DNA from: RGIG3178 sp942492795
GTDB lineage: Bacteria > Bacillota > Clostridia > Christensenellales > QAND01
Length of the DNA stretch: 64,000 bases
Assembly (NCBI GenBank): GCA_942492795.1
Contig: OW818639.1
Span: forward strand, 992,001-1,056,000
Direction: 5' to 3'
The notes beneath the pieces are model-generated. The model was not told the origin of the DNA and searched no databases. It saw nothing but the letters and a program-made list of their open reading frames with translations. Positions 41,669 to 51,133 of the stretch are shown here, in pieces. Each line of letters starts with the position of its first letter. Position 1 is the first letter of the stretch. Position numbers and translations under genes: made by a program.

Positions 41669-43009
41669 ATGAAACGTGCGATTGCAGTGACCATAGCGGT
41701 GCTGTTGGTGTTGTCGATGGCAGGCTGTACAAGTAAGGTCACATCCGAACAGAACATTCAGGCGAAGGTACAGCAGGCCAAAGACCTGACAGCTCAGCTT
41801 GAAAGCGCAGACTATGCCGGTGTGTTTGGCAAGTTCAACTCTACCATGCAATCCGCGATGCCGGTGACGACGCTTTCGTCGCAATGGCAGGCGGTGCATG
41901 CACAATACGGCACATTCAAAGAGCATGTGACCTATACCGTCGAACAGGCGCAGGGATACCTGCGCGTTGTGCTCGTGGACAGATATGTCTATGCGGCGCT
42001 TTCCATCAGCGTGGTGTTCGATGAAAGCGGCAAAGTAGCGGGACTGTTTATTGCCCAGGCGCATAACGTCGACGACGGGAAAAAGCTGCCTTCCGGCATT
42101 GTGGAAGAAAAGGCAACCGTTACCACCGGCAATTATAAACTTTCCGGAAAGCTGACGCTTCCGGCTTCGGGCGGGAATTTCCCCGCGGTCATCATCGTGC
42201 ATGGCTCCGGACCCTCGGACATGGACGGTACAGTCGGCAATTTGAAGCCGTACCGCGATGTTGCCTGGGGATTAGCGCAACTGGGTATCGCCGTACTGCG
42301 CTATGACAAGCGCACGCTCACCTATGCGCAGAGCATGGCGACCGAGCAGAATCTGACCGTGAACGAGGAATCCGTCGACGACGCCGTATCGGCGGTCAAT
42401 CTATTGCGGCAGGATAAGCGCATCGACGCTATGCATGTGTATATCATCGGCCACAGCCTTGGCGGCATGCTGTTGCCGCGCATCCAGCAAAAGGCGAAGG
42501 CCAACGGGCTTGTCTATTTGGCAGCGACGGCACACAGCCTCATCGACCAGTATCAGAGGCAGATGGCGTATCTGACGAACCTTGCGATAGAGGACAAGAG
42601 CATCACACAAGCACAGGCGGATGCGACGATGGCGCAGGTGAACGCAACCGTGCAGAATGTCAAGGGGCTTACGGCAGACAGCACACTCAGCGCGGATAAG
42701 CTTTTGGGGACGCCGAAAGCCTATTGGCTGGATTTGAAAGCCTATGATCCGCTGACAACTGTCGCGGGAATCGACGTGCCGATGCTGTTTTTGCAGGGCG
42801 AACGGGATTATCAGGTGACGATGGACGATCTAGCCATGTGGAAGGCGGCGCTTGCGGGCAAAGCGACTGCCGAATTCAAATCATTCAAACTGCTCGGACA
42901 CATGTTCACCCCCGGAAATGACCCGCCGTCCCAGAAGGACTACCGAACGGAATATGTCCAATTTGACCAGTCGGCGATAGACGCTATGGCGGCGTTCATC
43001 AAGAAATAG
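41669..43009 (+). CDS. secreted alpha/beta hydrolase lipoprotein with DUF3887-like N-domain
   Basis: 446 residues. Lipobox LSMAGC (Cys near 20). Residues 30-125 resemble DUF3887 (NTF2-like accessory domain). From about 150 an alpha/beta hydrolase: AVIIVHGSGPSDMDG, nucleophile elbow IIGHSLGGMLL near 255, acid in QGERDYQV near 380 and catalytic His in LLGHMFTPG. Likely an esterase or peptidase-like hydrolase acting outside the cell. GAGGAG precedes the start; terminator at 43022. Confidence 0.85.
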   Translation: MKRAIAVTIAVLLVLSMAGCTSKVTSEQNIQAKVQQAKDLTAQLESADYAGVFGKFNSTMQSAMPVTTLSSQWQAVHAQYGTFKEHVTYTVEQAQGYLRVVLVDRYVYAALSISVVFDESGKVAGLFIAQAHNVDDGKKLPSGIVEEKATVTTGNYKLSGKLTLPASGGNFPAVIIVHGSGPSDMDGTVGNLKPYRDVAWGLAQLGIAVLRYDKRTLTYAQSMATEQNLTVNEESVDDAVSAVNLLRQDKRIDAMHVYIIGHSLGGMLLPRIQQKAKANGLVYLAATAHSLIDQYQRQMAYLTNLAIEDKSITQAQADATMAQVNATVQNVKGLTADSTLSADKLLGTPKAYWLDLKAYDPLTTVAGIDVPMLFLQGERDYQVTMDDLAMWKAALAGKATAEFKSFKLLGHMFTPGNDPPSQKDYRTEYVQFDQSAIDAMAAFIKK

Positions 43010-43021
43010 ACGCAATAACCC

Positions 43022-43049
43022 AAAGGCGGTCTTATGACCGCCTTTTTTT
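43022..43049 (+). terminator. terminator of the hydrolase gene
   Basis: AAAGGCGGTC, loop TTAT, GACCGCC and seven T. Confidence 0.92.
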
Positions 43050-43131
43050 AATGTATAAAAATATCCAAACGATGAATAGTTCCGCATGGACAGCCAGTAT
43101 CATCTAGCAGATGGGTAATAGGGGGTTGCTG

Positions 43132-44355
43132 ATGAAACGCAAGCGGATAAAGCGAACAAGATGGCGTCCGTCCATCCAGGTGCTGCTGATGAAGAGGGCA
43201 AAAAAGCAAAAGCAAGCCGGGCGCAAGATCGCCCATCCAAAGGCGCTGCTGCTGTTGGCGGTACTGGTGTTCCTGGCAGGATTTGTCCTTTTCTCCTGGA
43301 TGCTGCGCATGCGGGACGTAACCCCCAACGATCGGGACGCACTGATTCCCGTGATGGATACGGCAACGTTTAAAATGGGGTATATGGACATGAGCGGGAA
43401 AATGGCCGTGGATGTCGTCTACGCATATGCGGGAGAATTTCAAAACGGCATTGCGGTCGTCCGGCAGGAAGTCAACACGCAGGAATCGGAAGGCATTATA
43501 GACAGGAAAGGCAAGATCGTCTTCCCGTTTACAAGCGGGAGCCTGTTTGTAAGCTCTGACGGCACGGTGATCGCGGCGAAGGATATCGCGCCGGAAGGCG
43601 CTTTGGTACCGGTGGTTCGGTACGGGTGGTTTGATATAAACGGGAAAGCGCTGCTGCCGTTTGACTATGAATTCCTCTCGCCGTTTGACAAGGGCAGAGC
43701 GTTTGTTCAAAAGGACGGGGCGTGGTGCATCATCGATGCGACAGGCGGCGTTTTAAAGCAGCTTTCGGGGATCAGGCACATCTTAAGCGAATTTTCGGGC
43801 GATGGGCTCGTGCCGTTTACCACAAAGGGCAGCAATCTGCAAGAAAGCCTTGAAAGCGACCAATGGGGCTATCTGAATGCCGACGGGTCGGTGGCGATCA
43901 ACGAACGATACCTCTTTGCAACGAAATTTGAAAACGGCGTTGCGCTTGCGGTGATTCCATCCGCAGACGGGCAACGGCAAACGGTGTTGATCGACAAGGC
44001 GGGCAGGGAAGTGAAAAATCTCGGCACGTTTGCGTTTGAAGCGGGATTTTTAAACGGCATCGCCATAGGCTACGGTGATCATGGGTTCGGAGCGCTTGAT
44101 TGCACCGGCGAGTGGGTCGTAAAACCGGAATACACACATGTTTCCTGCCGAGACGGAGTCATCAGTGCGGAGGTCTCCCCCGCGCATTTTGTGTTCTTCA
44201 ACAAGCGGGGCGGCAAACTTTTAGAGTGGAAATATCCCTGCACGGCGTTTGTTGGCGGGCATATTTTCTATACCAAGAGCGGCAAAACCTACATGATGGA
44301 CATTTACGGCAAAACGATCTGCGAAGTGCCCAAAGGGGTCGCGCCGCAGGAATAG
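43132..44355 (+). CDS. WG-repeat (KWG) membrane-anchored protein
   Basis: 407 residues. A very basic N-terminus (KRKRIKRTRWR) precedes one membrane helix (about residues 40-58); the rest faces outward and contains WG-type beta repeats such as GWFDINGKALLPFDYEFLSPF, GAWCIIDATGG, WGYLNADGSVAINERY and GALDCTGEWVVKPEYTH. WG repeats form beta-propeller-like surfaces; the partner is unknown. ATG 43132 follows AGGGGG; ATG 43111 is in frame without one. Confidence 0.75.
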   Translation: MKRKRIKRTRWRPSIQVLLMKRAKKQKQAGRKIAHPKALLLLAVLVFLAGFVLFSWMLRMRDVTPNDRDALIPVMDTATFKMGYMDMSGKMAVDVVYAYAGEFQNGIAVVRQEVNTQESEGIIDRKGKIVFPFTSGSLFVSSDGTVIAAKDIAPEGALVPVVRYGWFDINGKALLPFDYEFLSPFDKGRAFVQKDGAWCIIDATGGVLKQLSGIRHILSEFSGDGLVPFTTKGSNLQESLESDQWGYLNADGSVAINERYLFATKFENGVALAVIPSADGQRQTVLIDKAGREVKNLGTFAFEAGFLNGIAIGYGDHGFGALDCTGEWVVKPEYTHVSCRDGVISAEVSPAHFVFFNKRGGKLLEWKYPCTAFVGGHIFYTKSGKTYMMDIYGKTICEVPKGVAPQE

Positions 44356-44410
44356 GTTTTTAAGCTGCGGCGGGCATCCTAAAACTTTTTTGCCGATACG
44401 CTTTATACAC

Positions 44411-44440
44411 AAAAAAACCGGCGCGTGTTGCGCCGGTTTT
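44411..44440. terminator. bidirectional terminator
   Basis: AAAACCGGCGC, loop GTGTT, GCGCCGGTTTT between the convergent WG-repeat and RsgI-like genes; T runs on both strands. Confidence 0.9.
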
Positions 44441-44460
44441 GGCATGCTTGGTTTCGGGCT

Positions 44461-45627
44461 TTAATCCTGATCCGGTTTATTGCCGTTGTCCTTGTCGGGT
44501 TTGCCATTTTCGCTGTTTTGATGGTCATTCGACGGAACATTGCCCTTGCCGTGATAGGTAAATCCCTTGACGAATTCGTTGAAGCCTTCCTGCTTGTCAA
44601 TTTCCTTCTGGGCTATCTCGTTAAGATACAGGCTGAACAGGTTTGCCGTCAGCGGCACACTGCTCACAGCTGCGATGCATTTGTCCTTTGCGGCATTCAC
44701 GGCTGCTGTTAAAACGCCGAGGGCCGTTGCACGCTCTGTAAGCATGATCTGTTTGAGCGCGTCAAGCTTGGCCTGTATGGCCGCCGCGTCGAGTTTTTCC
44801 TTCACGATGGCTTTGACTTGCTTGCTGTAGTTTTCCCGGAGGTCTTTCCATGTGTCATGGAATGCCTTTTCGGCCTTCTTCAGATCGGCTTTGAACACTT
44901 TGATCGCGCCGTTGACAAGTTGCACCTGTTCGGGCGTCAGATGTTCCAAAAAGTCGCCTCTGCCGTTGATCTCGTCCTGGAACAGGTCTTCAATCCCGCC
45001 AAACATATCCATCAACTCGCCGATCTTCATGGATCCGTAGGTCGTTATCGCCTGTTCGATGGTGATTTTTTCCACGGCGGCGATGTATTTGAGCATCAGA
45101 TAGCGCCCCACTGAAAGGTTAAGCGTTGTGGCTGCCGCTATATCCTCGGGGGTGACGTCCGCAGTGCCTATCCTGCATTCAAGTTTCAGTTCCTCAAGCG
45201 TCTGTTGTGCTGTCGCTTTGAGCTTTTTGGTCATATCTTCGTCGGAAACGCCGTTTTTGGAGACGGTGATGACCAGATACGGCTCGATCTCAGCGACAGA
45301 ACTGATGAATCCGCCGGATACAAGTTCCGTTACTATGGCTTTCATCGCAGCATCGGCGGTCATACCTATCACGTTGGCGCTCAATACGATGCCCGTGCCG
45401 TCGTCGTTGAATGCCACGGCGCCGGTGACGATGCCGTCCGTTACCGTAAGCTCGATGCTAGGGTTGACGTCGATGGTCACTTTATAGATGCCGTTGGACT
45501 GCGTCTTTGCGACAGAACCGGTTGTCGTCTGTGCTGAAGAAATTGGTTTGCCGCTGCATCCTGCGAGCATGGATGCCATAAGCATCACCGCCAACAGTAC
45601 GCACAGCACGCGTTGTTTCTTTCCCAT
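44461..45627 (-). CDS. RsgI-like lipoprotein
   Basis: 388 residues. Lipobox MLAGC (Cys near 24). Residues about 48-190 match the middle (periplasmic) domain of anti-sigma factor RsgI: VTIDVNPSIELTV, DGTGIVLSANVIGMTADAAM, ...PYLVITVSKNG. The usual cytoplasmic anti-sigma part is absent, so it is a stand-alone surface version. A helical C-terminal half and a Lys/Asp/Asn-rich tail (GKPDKDNGNKPDQD) follow. A GAAAGGAA/TTCCTTTC inverted repeat lies about 50 bases upstream of the start. Confidence 0.75.
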   Translation of the reverse strand: MGKKQRVLCVLLAVMLMASMLAGCSGKPISSAQTTTGSVAKTQSNGIYKVTIDVNPSIELTVTDGIVTGAVAFNDDGTGIVLSANVIGMTADAAMKAIVTELVSGGFISSVAEIEPYLVITVSKNGVSDEDMTKKLKATAQQTLEELKLECRIGTADVTPEDIAAATTLNLSVGRYLMLKYIAAVEKITIEQAITTYGSMKIGELMDMFGGIEDLFQDEINGRGDFLEHLTPEQVQLVNGAIKVFKADLKKAEKAFHDTWKDLRENYSKQVKAIVKEKLDAAAIQAKLDALKQIMLTERATALGVLTAAVNAAKDKCIAAVSSVPLTANLFSLYLNEIAQKEIDKQEGFNEFVKGFTYHGKGNVPSNDHQNSENGKPDKDNGNKPDQD

Positions 45628-45988
45628 CCTGTGTTACTTCCTTTCCGTTTTTTCAAAGCGGGGTATTTTGGTATTGAAAGGAATACAAAACTTCCTTTCG
45701 GCAGCTGGCTGCCATTACAGGCCCTATAGCTTTGCGTCACACCCTTTCGGATGCTTTGCCCGTTCGATGGAAGGACGTGCCTTCATTAAGTCACAATCAC
45801 TGTATAGTATCCGAAAATTGCCCGCAACGGCTTTTACACATTGTTTACAGTGGTTACAAATCGATTACAAATAGCATGCGTATCGGGGAAAGCCATATGA
45901 TGTTTCGGATATAAAGGGCAGCGAGACAGGCAAAAACGTCATCGTATCCGATCGGGCAAAGCTTGCGGTACTGCAACAAAAAGCCGTC
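45628..45988. other. intergenic region between divergent genes
   Basis: No credible gene. It holds the 8-bp inverted repeat GAAAGGAA...TTCCTTTC (about 45676-45699) near the RsgI-like start; open frames here lack ribosome sites. Confidence 0.5.
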
Positions 45989-46055
45989 TTTACATTAAAC
46001 TATTGGTATAGTAATATTGAAATATAGATCGTAAAAATTAAACTATTAGTTTAAT
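45989..46055 (+). promoter_or_regulatory. promoter and operator pair of the XRE regulator
   Basis: TTTACA (45989-45994), 17 bases, TAATAT (46012-46017). The spacer contains ATTAAACTATTGG, an imperfect copy of the downstream palindrome ATTAAACTA-T-TAGTTTAAT (46037-46055), a perfect 9-bp inverted repeat. Placement over and just after the promoter, directly upstream of a helix-turn-helix gene, suggests autorepression. Confidence 0.7.
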
Positions 46056-46071
46056 ACAGGGAGGGTGCAGT

Positions 46072-46407
46072 ATGTCTGTCGGCAGCAACATCAGGATGCT
46101 TCGGGAGCAGCGTCACATGACCCAGCAGAGCCTGGCAAGAGCGGCAGTGTGTTCGGTCCAGACCGTCTCGGCGTGGGAAAAGGATAAAAAGACGCCCCGG
46201 ATGGGCGCCTTGAAGGTATTGTCATCGCTGTTTGATGTCCCCGTTTCCGCCATCCTTGACATCGATACGGAGGAAGTGACCCGCCTGTGCCTTTCGGAGG
46301 ATGAGCAGGCAATGCTGGAACTGTTTCGACGGGTTCGTGCACAAAACCGCCCCATCGTTTTATCCATGATCGAAGCCGCCCTTAAAACGCAGGGCTTGGA
46401 TGGGTAA
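46072..46407 (+). CDS. XRE-family transcriptional regulator
   Basis: 111 residues. N-terminal helix-turn-helix: IRMLREQRHMTQQSLARA then VCSVQTVSAWEKDKKTPRM (recognition helix) and a short ALKVLSSLFDVPVSAIL stretch; a C-terminal helical 45 residues probably dimerises. The likely target is its own promoter (see the palindrome at 46037). GGGAGGG precedes the ATG. Confidence 0.9.
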   Translation: MSVGSNIRMLREQRHMTQQSLARAAVCSVQTVSAWEKDKKTPRMGALKVLSSLFDVPVSAILDIDTEEVTRLCLSEDEQAMLELFRRVRAQNRPIVLSMIEAALKTQGLDG

Positions 46408-46454
46408 AATCTAAGGGACATTTTGCCGGGAAGGGCTACAAAATCGGATTGTAA

Positions 46455-46489
46455 AACAATCTCCTGTATACAGGAGGTTGTTGTTTTTT
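46455..46489. terminator. bidirectional terminator
   Basis: AACAATCTCCTG, TATA loop, CAGGAGGTTGTT then TTTTTT on the plus strand; A run on the other side serves the convergent flavin reductase gene. Confidence 0.9.
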
Positions 46490-46490
46490 G

Positions 46491-47000
46491 CTATTTTTGG
46501 TACATGCTTTCGATGGTGCCAATGTACACGGTATGCAGATCGCCGTTTTTATAGCTTGTCTGTAAGTGGCTTTTGTCGCAAAACTCCGCTTCGACAAACG
46601 GATGGCTGTATGCCTTTTTGCACACGATGGCAAGCCTTGCTTCCCGAAATACCGGTGTGTCCAACAGATGCTCCACCGTAAAGCCGCATTCCTTGATCTT
46701 GTCGATGTCCCGTCCGGATTTGCTGCCCATGATATCGTTGAGCACCTTCTTATAGGACGCATCGAAGGACGTGATGGAAAAGGTCTCCGCCGCTTCCATA
46801 AACGCATGCGTATGGCGCGATTCGCGTACATACACCGTTGCAACGCGCTTGCCCCAAAGTACGCCCAAGCTGCCCCAGGAGGCTGTCATCGCGTTGACTT
46901 TATCCTCTTTTTGCGCGGCAATGACTACCCATGAGTCGTTGAACAGCACGAACGGATTTTCCTTCATCTCTTTCGGATCGATTGCATTCCAATCTGACAT
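46491..47000 (-). CDS. flavin reductase-like FMN-binding protein
   Basis: 169 residues. NAMTASWGSLGVLWGKRVATVYVRESR is the FMN-binding segment of the flavin reductase-like split-barrel family; FSITSFDASYKKVLNDIMGSKSG follows. Several anaerobe homologues act as flavoredoxin-type electron carriers. ATG 47000 has GGGAGGAG upstream. Confidence 0.85.
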   Translation of the reverse strand: MSDWNAIDPKEMKENPFVLFNDSWVVIAAQKEDKVNAMTASWGSLGVLWGKRVATVYVRESRHTHAFMEAAETFSITSFDASYKKVLNDIMGSKSGRDIDKIKECGFTVEHLLDTPVFREARLAIVCKKAYSHPFVEAEFCDKSHLQTSYKNGDLHTVYIGTIESMYQK

Positions 47001-47064
47001 GTTGATTCTCCTCCCTGGCTATGTTTTTGTGATGTGCCCGCGGCATACGCGGATATATGATTGT

Positions 47065-48177
47065 TTAAACAGAAAACGTTTCATCAAAGAACAGCATTAA
47101 AAGCTGCCGCAGTCCCAACGGAACCGAGCCGGCATCGATGCTTTCCTCCATCGTATGCGCACCCTGTCCGCGGTAGACGCCCAGACATACGCTTGGGATG
47201 CCCAGCGACAGCGGCAGGTTGCAGTCGGTGCTGCCGGATGTACATTGAACGGGAAGCCCAAGCGAGCAACGGATCGCATTGATTCGATCGACAAGACGCG
47301 TATCATCTATAGGGATCCCGCAGGGGCGTTCCCCCAAAAGCACGGTGTCAATGGTCACGTCATCGTTTCGCTTTTGATTCAGGATCGCAAGCACGCTGTT
47401 GTTGAGCGTTTGCAGGCATTGCAACTCCTCACTGCGCAGATCCAACAACATGGAGCATCGCTGGGCGATGGTGTTGACGCTGGTTCCGCCTTCGATCATG
47501 CCGACGTTGTACGTCGTTTTCGGATGCTTTGGCACATTGATCCCATAGATCTGCTCCACGATATGTGCCGCATGGCGGATGGCACTCGGGTTCCCAAACG
47601 CGCTGTAGCTGTGACCGCCGCGCGTTTTCACTTCCACACGATAGCGAATGCTGCCCACCGCGGTACTTACTATGGCGTCGCTGGTCGCGTCAATGGCAAT
47701 GACTTCGTCAATGCGGTCTCCATATCGTTGCATCATCGCGCGCACGCCGCACAGGTTGCCGAGGCCTTCTTCGCCGACGTTAAACGCAATGATGCGATTG
47801 TATTTCAGTTTGCGCCTGCTTTGCACAAATGCCTCAAGCGTTACAAGAAGCGCTGCAACGTTGCAGCTGTTGTCGCCGATGGACGGCGCATAGATGGTGC
47901 TTCCTTCCGTTTTCGGTACAATTTTGTCAACGTTGCCGAACACGGTGTCGATATGCGCGAGATACAGCTGTGTTTTGTCTCCCGGTTCGCCCGGCAGAAA
48001 CAGCACGACGTTTCCAGCTTCATCCAAATCGCTTTGGATGCCGCGTTGCATCAGCCATTGCCGGATAAACTGCGCTTTTTCCGTTTCAAAACCGGTTGGT
48101 GACGGGATGGAAGCAAGCGTTTGTGCAAGGCTGATGACCTCCGGCGCCAATTCACGGGATTCGGATGAAAACGGCAC
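47065..48177 (-). CDS. M20-family metallopeptidase
   Basis: 370 residues. Zinc-ligand motifs: AHIDTVFG, SIGDNSCNVAALLV (bridging Asp), FNVGEEGLGNLCG (Glu catalytic base and ligand), STDCN (Asp), and GVYRGQGAHTMEE (His). A lid domain with GGHSYSAFGNPSAI lies in the middle. Similar to PepT/ArgE-like deacylases and peptidases; the substrate is uncertain. AAGGAGG precedes ATG 48177. Confidence 0.88.
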   Translation of the reverse strand: MPFSSESRELAPEVISLAQTLASIPSPTGFETEKAQFIRQWLMQRGIQSDLDEAGNVVLFLPGEPGDKTQLYLAHIDTVFGNVDKIVPKTEGSTIYAPSIGDNSCNVAALLVTLEAFVQSRRKLKYNRIIAFNVGEEGLGNLCGVRAMMQRYGDRIDEVIAIDATSDAIVSTAVGSIRYRVEVKTRGGHSYSAFGNPSAIRHAAHIVEQIYGINVPKHPKTTYNVGMIEGGTSVNTIAQRCSMLLDLRSEELQCLQTLNNSVLAILNQKRNDDVTIDTVLLGERPCGIPIDDTRLVDRINAIRCSLGLPVQCTSGSTDCNLPLSLGIPSVCLGVYRGQGAHTMEESIDAGSVPLGLRQLLMLFFDETFSV

Positions 48178-48244
48178 GGTGCGACCTCCTTTTCAAAAAC
48201 GGGTTAAGCGAACAACCTGTGCAATACCATTTATCGATACAGAT

Positions 48245-48273
48245 TTGCCCGGACAATGGTATCATGCTACAAT
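48245..48273 (+). promoter_or_regulatory. promoter candidate for the C39-like lipoprotein gene
   Basis: TTGCCC (48245-48250), 17 bases, TACAAT (48268-48273), about 50 bases before the start codon. Confidence 0.55.
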
Positions 48274-48322
48274 ACACAAAAAAGCGCAAGGGTGAACGTA
48301 GGCTTGAGGAGGTGGGATTCGG

Positions 48323-50107
48323 ATGACACGAAAAAGCGCATGGCGCATCACGGCGCTTCTGCTTGTCCTGTTGTTCATCCTGCCGTTGTTCGTTAGCTGC
48401 AAGACAAAGCTTATGCTGTCTAAGTCAGTCGACGCACGGGCCATAAGCGCGCCGCTTCTGCGCGGAACGCGCTACGCGCAGAATCTCAACGCTCGGCTCC
48501 TCGATCTGTACGATCCGCTGCTGCGCAGCGTATCGGCTTTGAACAGTTCAGGGTTGGATGTCGCACTGCAATATGAGCTGTTGGAAACCAAGACCTCCAC
48601 CGTGCTTAAAACCTCGCTCGTCGGGCGCGGCACGGCGGCCTCCGTCAAATCCCTGGAGATGATGAACAAAGGAACCGTAAGCCTGCCCGATATTCAGATC
48701 GGCGAGAACGGTGAAATTTCAGGCGCGGAACGCTTTGAGGCAGAGATGCTTAAAGACAAAGACTATTTAAAAGCGCTGCTGCTGCTAAGCGCACTTGGTG
48801 TGACGGTTGATATCACCCAGCGCGAAAACGAGGCTACGGAGCGCAGCATCGCGCAGTACGCGGTTTCGCTGTACGAGTATTTCCGCGCAAACGAAATCGA
48901 CATTCAAAACAGGCTGAGCGATATCACCGATGCTCTGAGCGCGAAGGCATACGCGATAAACTTATTCACATACTACGAAGGCATGCCGGCCATTGAAGCC
49001 ACACCCGTTTTTCCCGCTTACTTCTATTCGGCTGTGGATGACTATCAAAACAGTCTTTACAGCCTTCTGTATACGGATTCCGGACGCCTTGCCACCGTTT
49101 CAGACGCTGTGCAAATACTCGAGCTCATGATTGCCCCGACGGGATTGCTTGAATCCCAAAGCGTCTCGCAGATCCTGTCGAATTTTGATTCGAAAAGCCG
49201 GGATACGCTGACGCGGGAAACATGGGCGAGCCTGTGCCGCACATGCTTTGAAGCACTCGTGGAAACACCTGAGGACGGATATGCCTATCATCCGGTGGAA
49301 GACAGCAAGGCGGCGGATGTCAAATTTGTGCTGGGCTATGATCTGGTGCAGGCTTATCCCGCTTACGACACCTATATGCCGCGCCAAAGCGTTCGTCTGT
49401 ACCAGCTGAGCCAGCTCGGCGCCTATTTTGCGGCGAGTCTGTGCGGATGGGTTCAATCCACCGAAGAGCCAATGCTTGGCCAGGCGTATACCGTCCGTCA
49501 GGCTGTGCGCTATTTCGCCGGTGTTGCCGCCTATTGCCTTGATGCGCGCGGCGCGAAGGATACGACCGTGCGCGTGGTGAACGACCGGCCTTACTCGTTT
49601 TATTTCCGGCAGGCAGATACCGGCAAGTACAGCGCTGTGAACTGCATGCCGACACTTGTTTCCATGTGTCTCAAATGGCAGAACGAAAGTTTTGTAAAAA
49701 CCCCCCAGCAGATCCGCGCTTCGGCCGATCCGAAAGGCACGGGCGGCTGGACGCTTTTTATGGCGGAGAAGGCGCTCAAAGAAAACGGTGCGCGGTATGA
49801 ACAGTGGACGCTGTCCTATGACGATGCGGAAGTTAACATTCAAAAAATGATGTCGGAACTGGATCGCGGATGTGTCCTGTACTGCATGATAAACGAGGGG
49901 GATCTGGGCAACGACGGCCACTGCATGCTTGTCTACGGTTATAAGAAAAGCGGCGACAGCGTTTGGTTTTCGGTGTACGACCCCGGCCTCGGTACGGCAA
50001 CGGATATCTTTGGCAAACCGCTTGGACAGACAAGGTCGCTTGAAGCCCATTACGCGCAGTGGATAACGCAGAGATGGGCGTATGCCGTTCTGTCGATATT
50101 GCCGTAA
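48323..50107 (+). CDS. lipoprotein with C-terminal C39-like peptidase domain
   Basis: 594 residues. Lipobox LPLFVSC (Cys near 26). A long helical region (residues 40-400) without a recognisable family precedes a papain-like C39-type domain: NCMPTLVSMCLKW (Cys near 437), GHCMLVYGYKK (His near 533) and VYDPG (Asp). It may cleave peptides at the cell surface; the N-terminal part could be a substrate-holding scaffold. GGAGGTGGG precedes the ATG. Confidence 0.7.
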   Translation: MTRKSAWRITALLLVLLFILPLFVSCKTKLMLSKSVDARAISAPLLRGTRYAQNLNARLLDLYDPLLRSVSALNSSGLDVALQYELLETKTSTVLKTSLVGRGTAASVKSLEMMNKGTVSLPDIQIGENGEISGAERFEAEMLKDKDYLKALLLLSALGVTVDITQRENEATERSIAQYAVSLYEYFRANEIDIQNRLSDITDALSAKAYAINLFTYYEGMPAIEATPVFPAYFYSAVDDYQNSLYSLLYTDSGRLATVSDAVQILELMIAPTGLLESQSVSQILSNFDSKSRDTLTRETWASLCRTCFEALVETPEDGYAYHPVEDSKAADVKFVLGYDLVQAYPAYDTYMPRQSVRLYQLSQLGAYFAASLCGWVQSTEEPMLGQAYTVRQAVRYFAGVAAYCLDARGAKDTTVRVVNDRPYSFYFRQADTGKYSAVNCMPTLVSMCLKWQNESFVKTPQQIRASADPKGTGGWTLFMAEKALKENGARYEQWTLSYDDAEVNIQKMMSELDRGCVLYCMINEGDLGNDGHCMLVYGYKKSGDSVWFSVYDPGLGTATDIFGKPLGQTRSLEAHYAQWITQRWAYAVLSILP

Positions 50108-50268
50108 CCGGGTCGATGCTGTTTGACGGGCTGGAAGAACCGCAGCGTTTTTGTGTCATCCCTGACGGCATAAAGTGCAAACGCTTTTCTCTTTGGCGTA
50201 AGTATGTTCTTTTTCCATCAAACATCATTATAACTGTCGGATATGTAGGCGTTTGATCCTCCAGTTTG

Positions 50269-50297
50269 TTGACACAAAAAAGGGATGGGCGTATTCT
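50269..50297 (+). promoter_or_regulatory. promoter of the MacB/FtsX-type ABC operon
   Basis: TTGACA (50269-50274), exactly 17 bases, TATTCT (50292-50297). Upstream of it (50108-50268) nothing further is seen. Confidence 0.8.
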
Positions 50298-50339
50298 AGC
50301 GTTAATGTAAAAAGACGATATACCATAGAGGGGAATATC

Positions 50340-50405
50340 AACCCTATCGGGGATTACCGTGCGCGATGCGCGCCGACAGGCGCTGTACGCGGAATGGGGT
50401 TTTTT
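50340..50405 (+). terminator. structured leader attenuator before the ABC operon
   Basis: AACCCTAT (50340-50347) pairs with ATGGGGTT (50394-50401), followed by a T6 run. The enclosed 46 bases hold GCGC-GAT-GCGC and CCGTG/CGCGG pairings, giving a multibranched terminator. It lies inside the 125-base leader between promoter and start codon, so it should regulate read-through. Confidence 0.6.
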
Positions 50406-50428
50406 GTTTGAATTGGAAAGGAAGGCCT

Positions 50429-51133
50429 ATGCCATCTTATATTGAATTATACGATGTAAAAAAGACGTATACAATGGGGGAAGTGGACATCCACGCACTA
50501 AACGGGGTGTCTTTTTGTGTGGAGAAGGGCGAATTCGCGATCATTGTCGGCCCCAGCGGCGCAGGCAAGAGCACGGTATTGAACCTTTTGGGCGGCATGG
50601 ATTCACCGACGTCCGGTTCGATGACGGTGGACGGTGCGCGGATCGACAGTTTCAACAACAAGGCGCTCACGTTTTACCGGCGCTACGATGTGGGTTTCGT
50701 GTTCCAGTTCTACAACCTCGTCGCAAACCTGACCGCGCTTGAGAACGTGGAACTCGCGACGCAGATATGCAAAAAGCCGTTTTTGCCCAGGGATATCATG
50801 CAAAGCGTAGGGCTCGCGGAGCGTTTGTATAACTTTCCGGCGCAGCTTTCCGGCGGCGAACAGCAGCGTGTCGCGATCGCGCGCGCGCTTGCGAAAAACC
50901 CCAAGCTGCTTTTGTGCGACGAGCCGACCGGCGCTTTGGATTCCACAACCGGCAGGCAGGTCATGGCACTTTTGCAGCATACATGCCGCGAATATGGCAT
51001 GACCGCCATCGTCATCACGCACAACGTCAGCCTTGTGCCGATGGGGAACCGTGTGATCCACATCAAAAACGGACGTGTAGAGCGGATCGAGATGAATCTT
51101 AATCCCTGCGATGCCGAGGATCTGGAATGGTAA
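50429..51133 (+). CDS. ABC transporter ATP-binding protein (LolD/MacB type)
   Basis: 234 residues. YTMGEVDIHALNGVSF, Walker A VGPSGAGKST near residue 44, Q-loop FVFQFYNLV, signature LSGGEQQRVA near 144, Walker B LLLCDEPTGALD, H-loop VITHN. It powers the large FtsX-type permease that follows (7-base overlap). GGAAAGGAAGG precedes ATG 50429. Confidence 0.92.
   Translation: MPSYIELYDVKKTYTMGEVDIHALNGVSFCVEKGEFAIIVGPSGAGKSTVLNLLGGMDSPTSGSMTVDGARIDSFNNKALTFYRRYDVGFVFQFYNLVANLTALENVELATQICKKPFLPRDIMQSVGLAERLYNFPAQLSGGEQQRVAIARALAKNPKLLLCDEPTGALDSTTGRQVMALLQHTCREYGMTAIVITHNVSLVPMGNRVIHIKNGRVERIEMNLNPCDAEDLEW

Noticed and set aside
45732..45914. 60-codon open frame between the RsgI-like and XRE genes
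   Set aside because: No ribosome site, no similarity, and composition like non-coding sequence.
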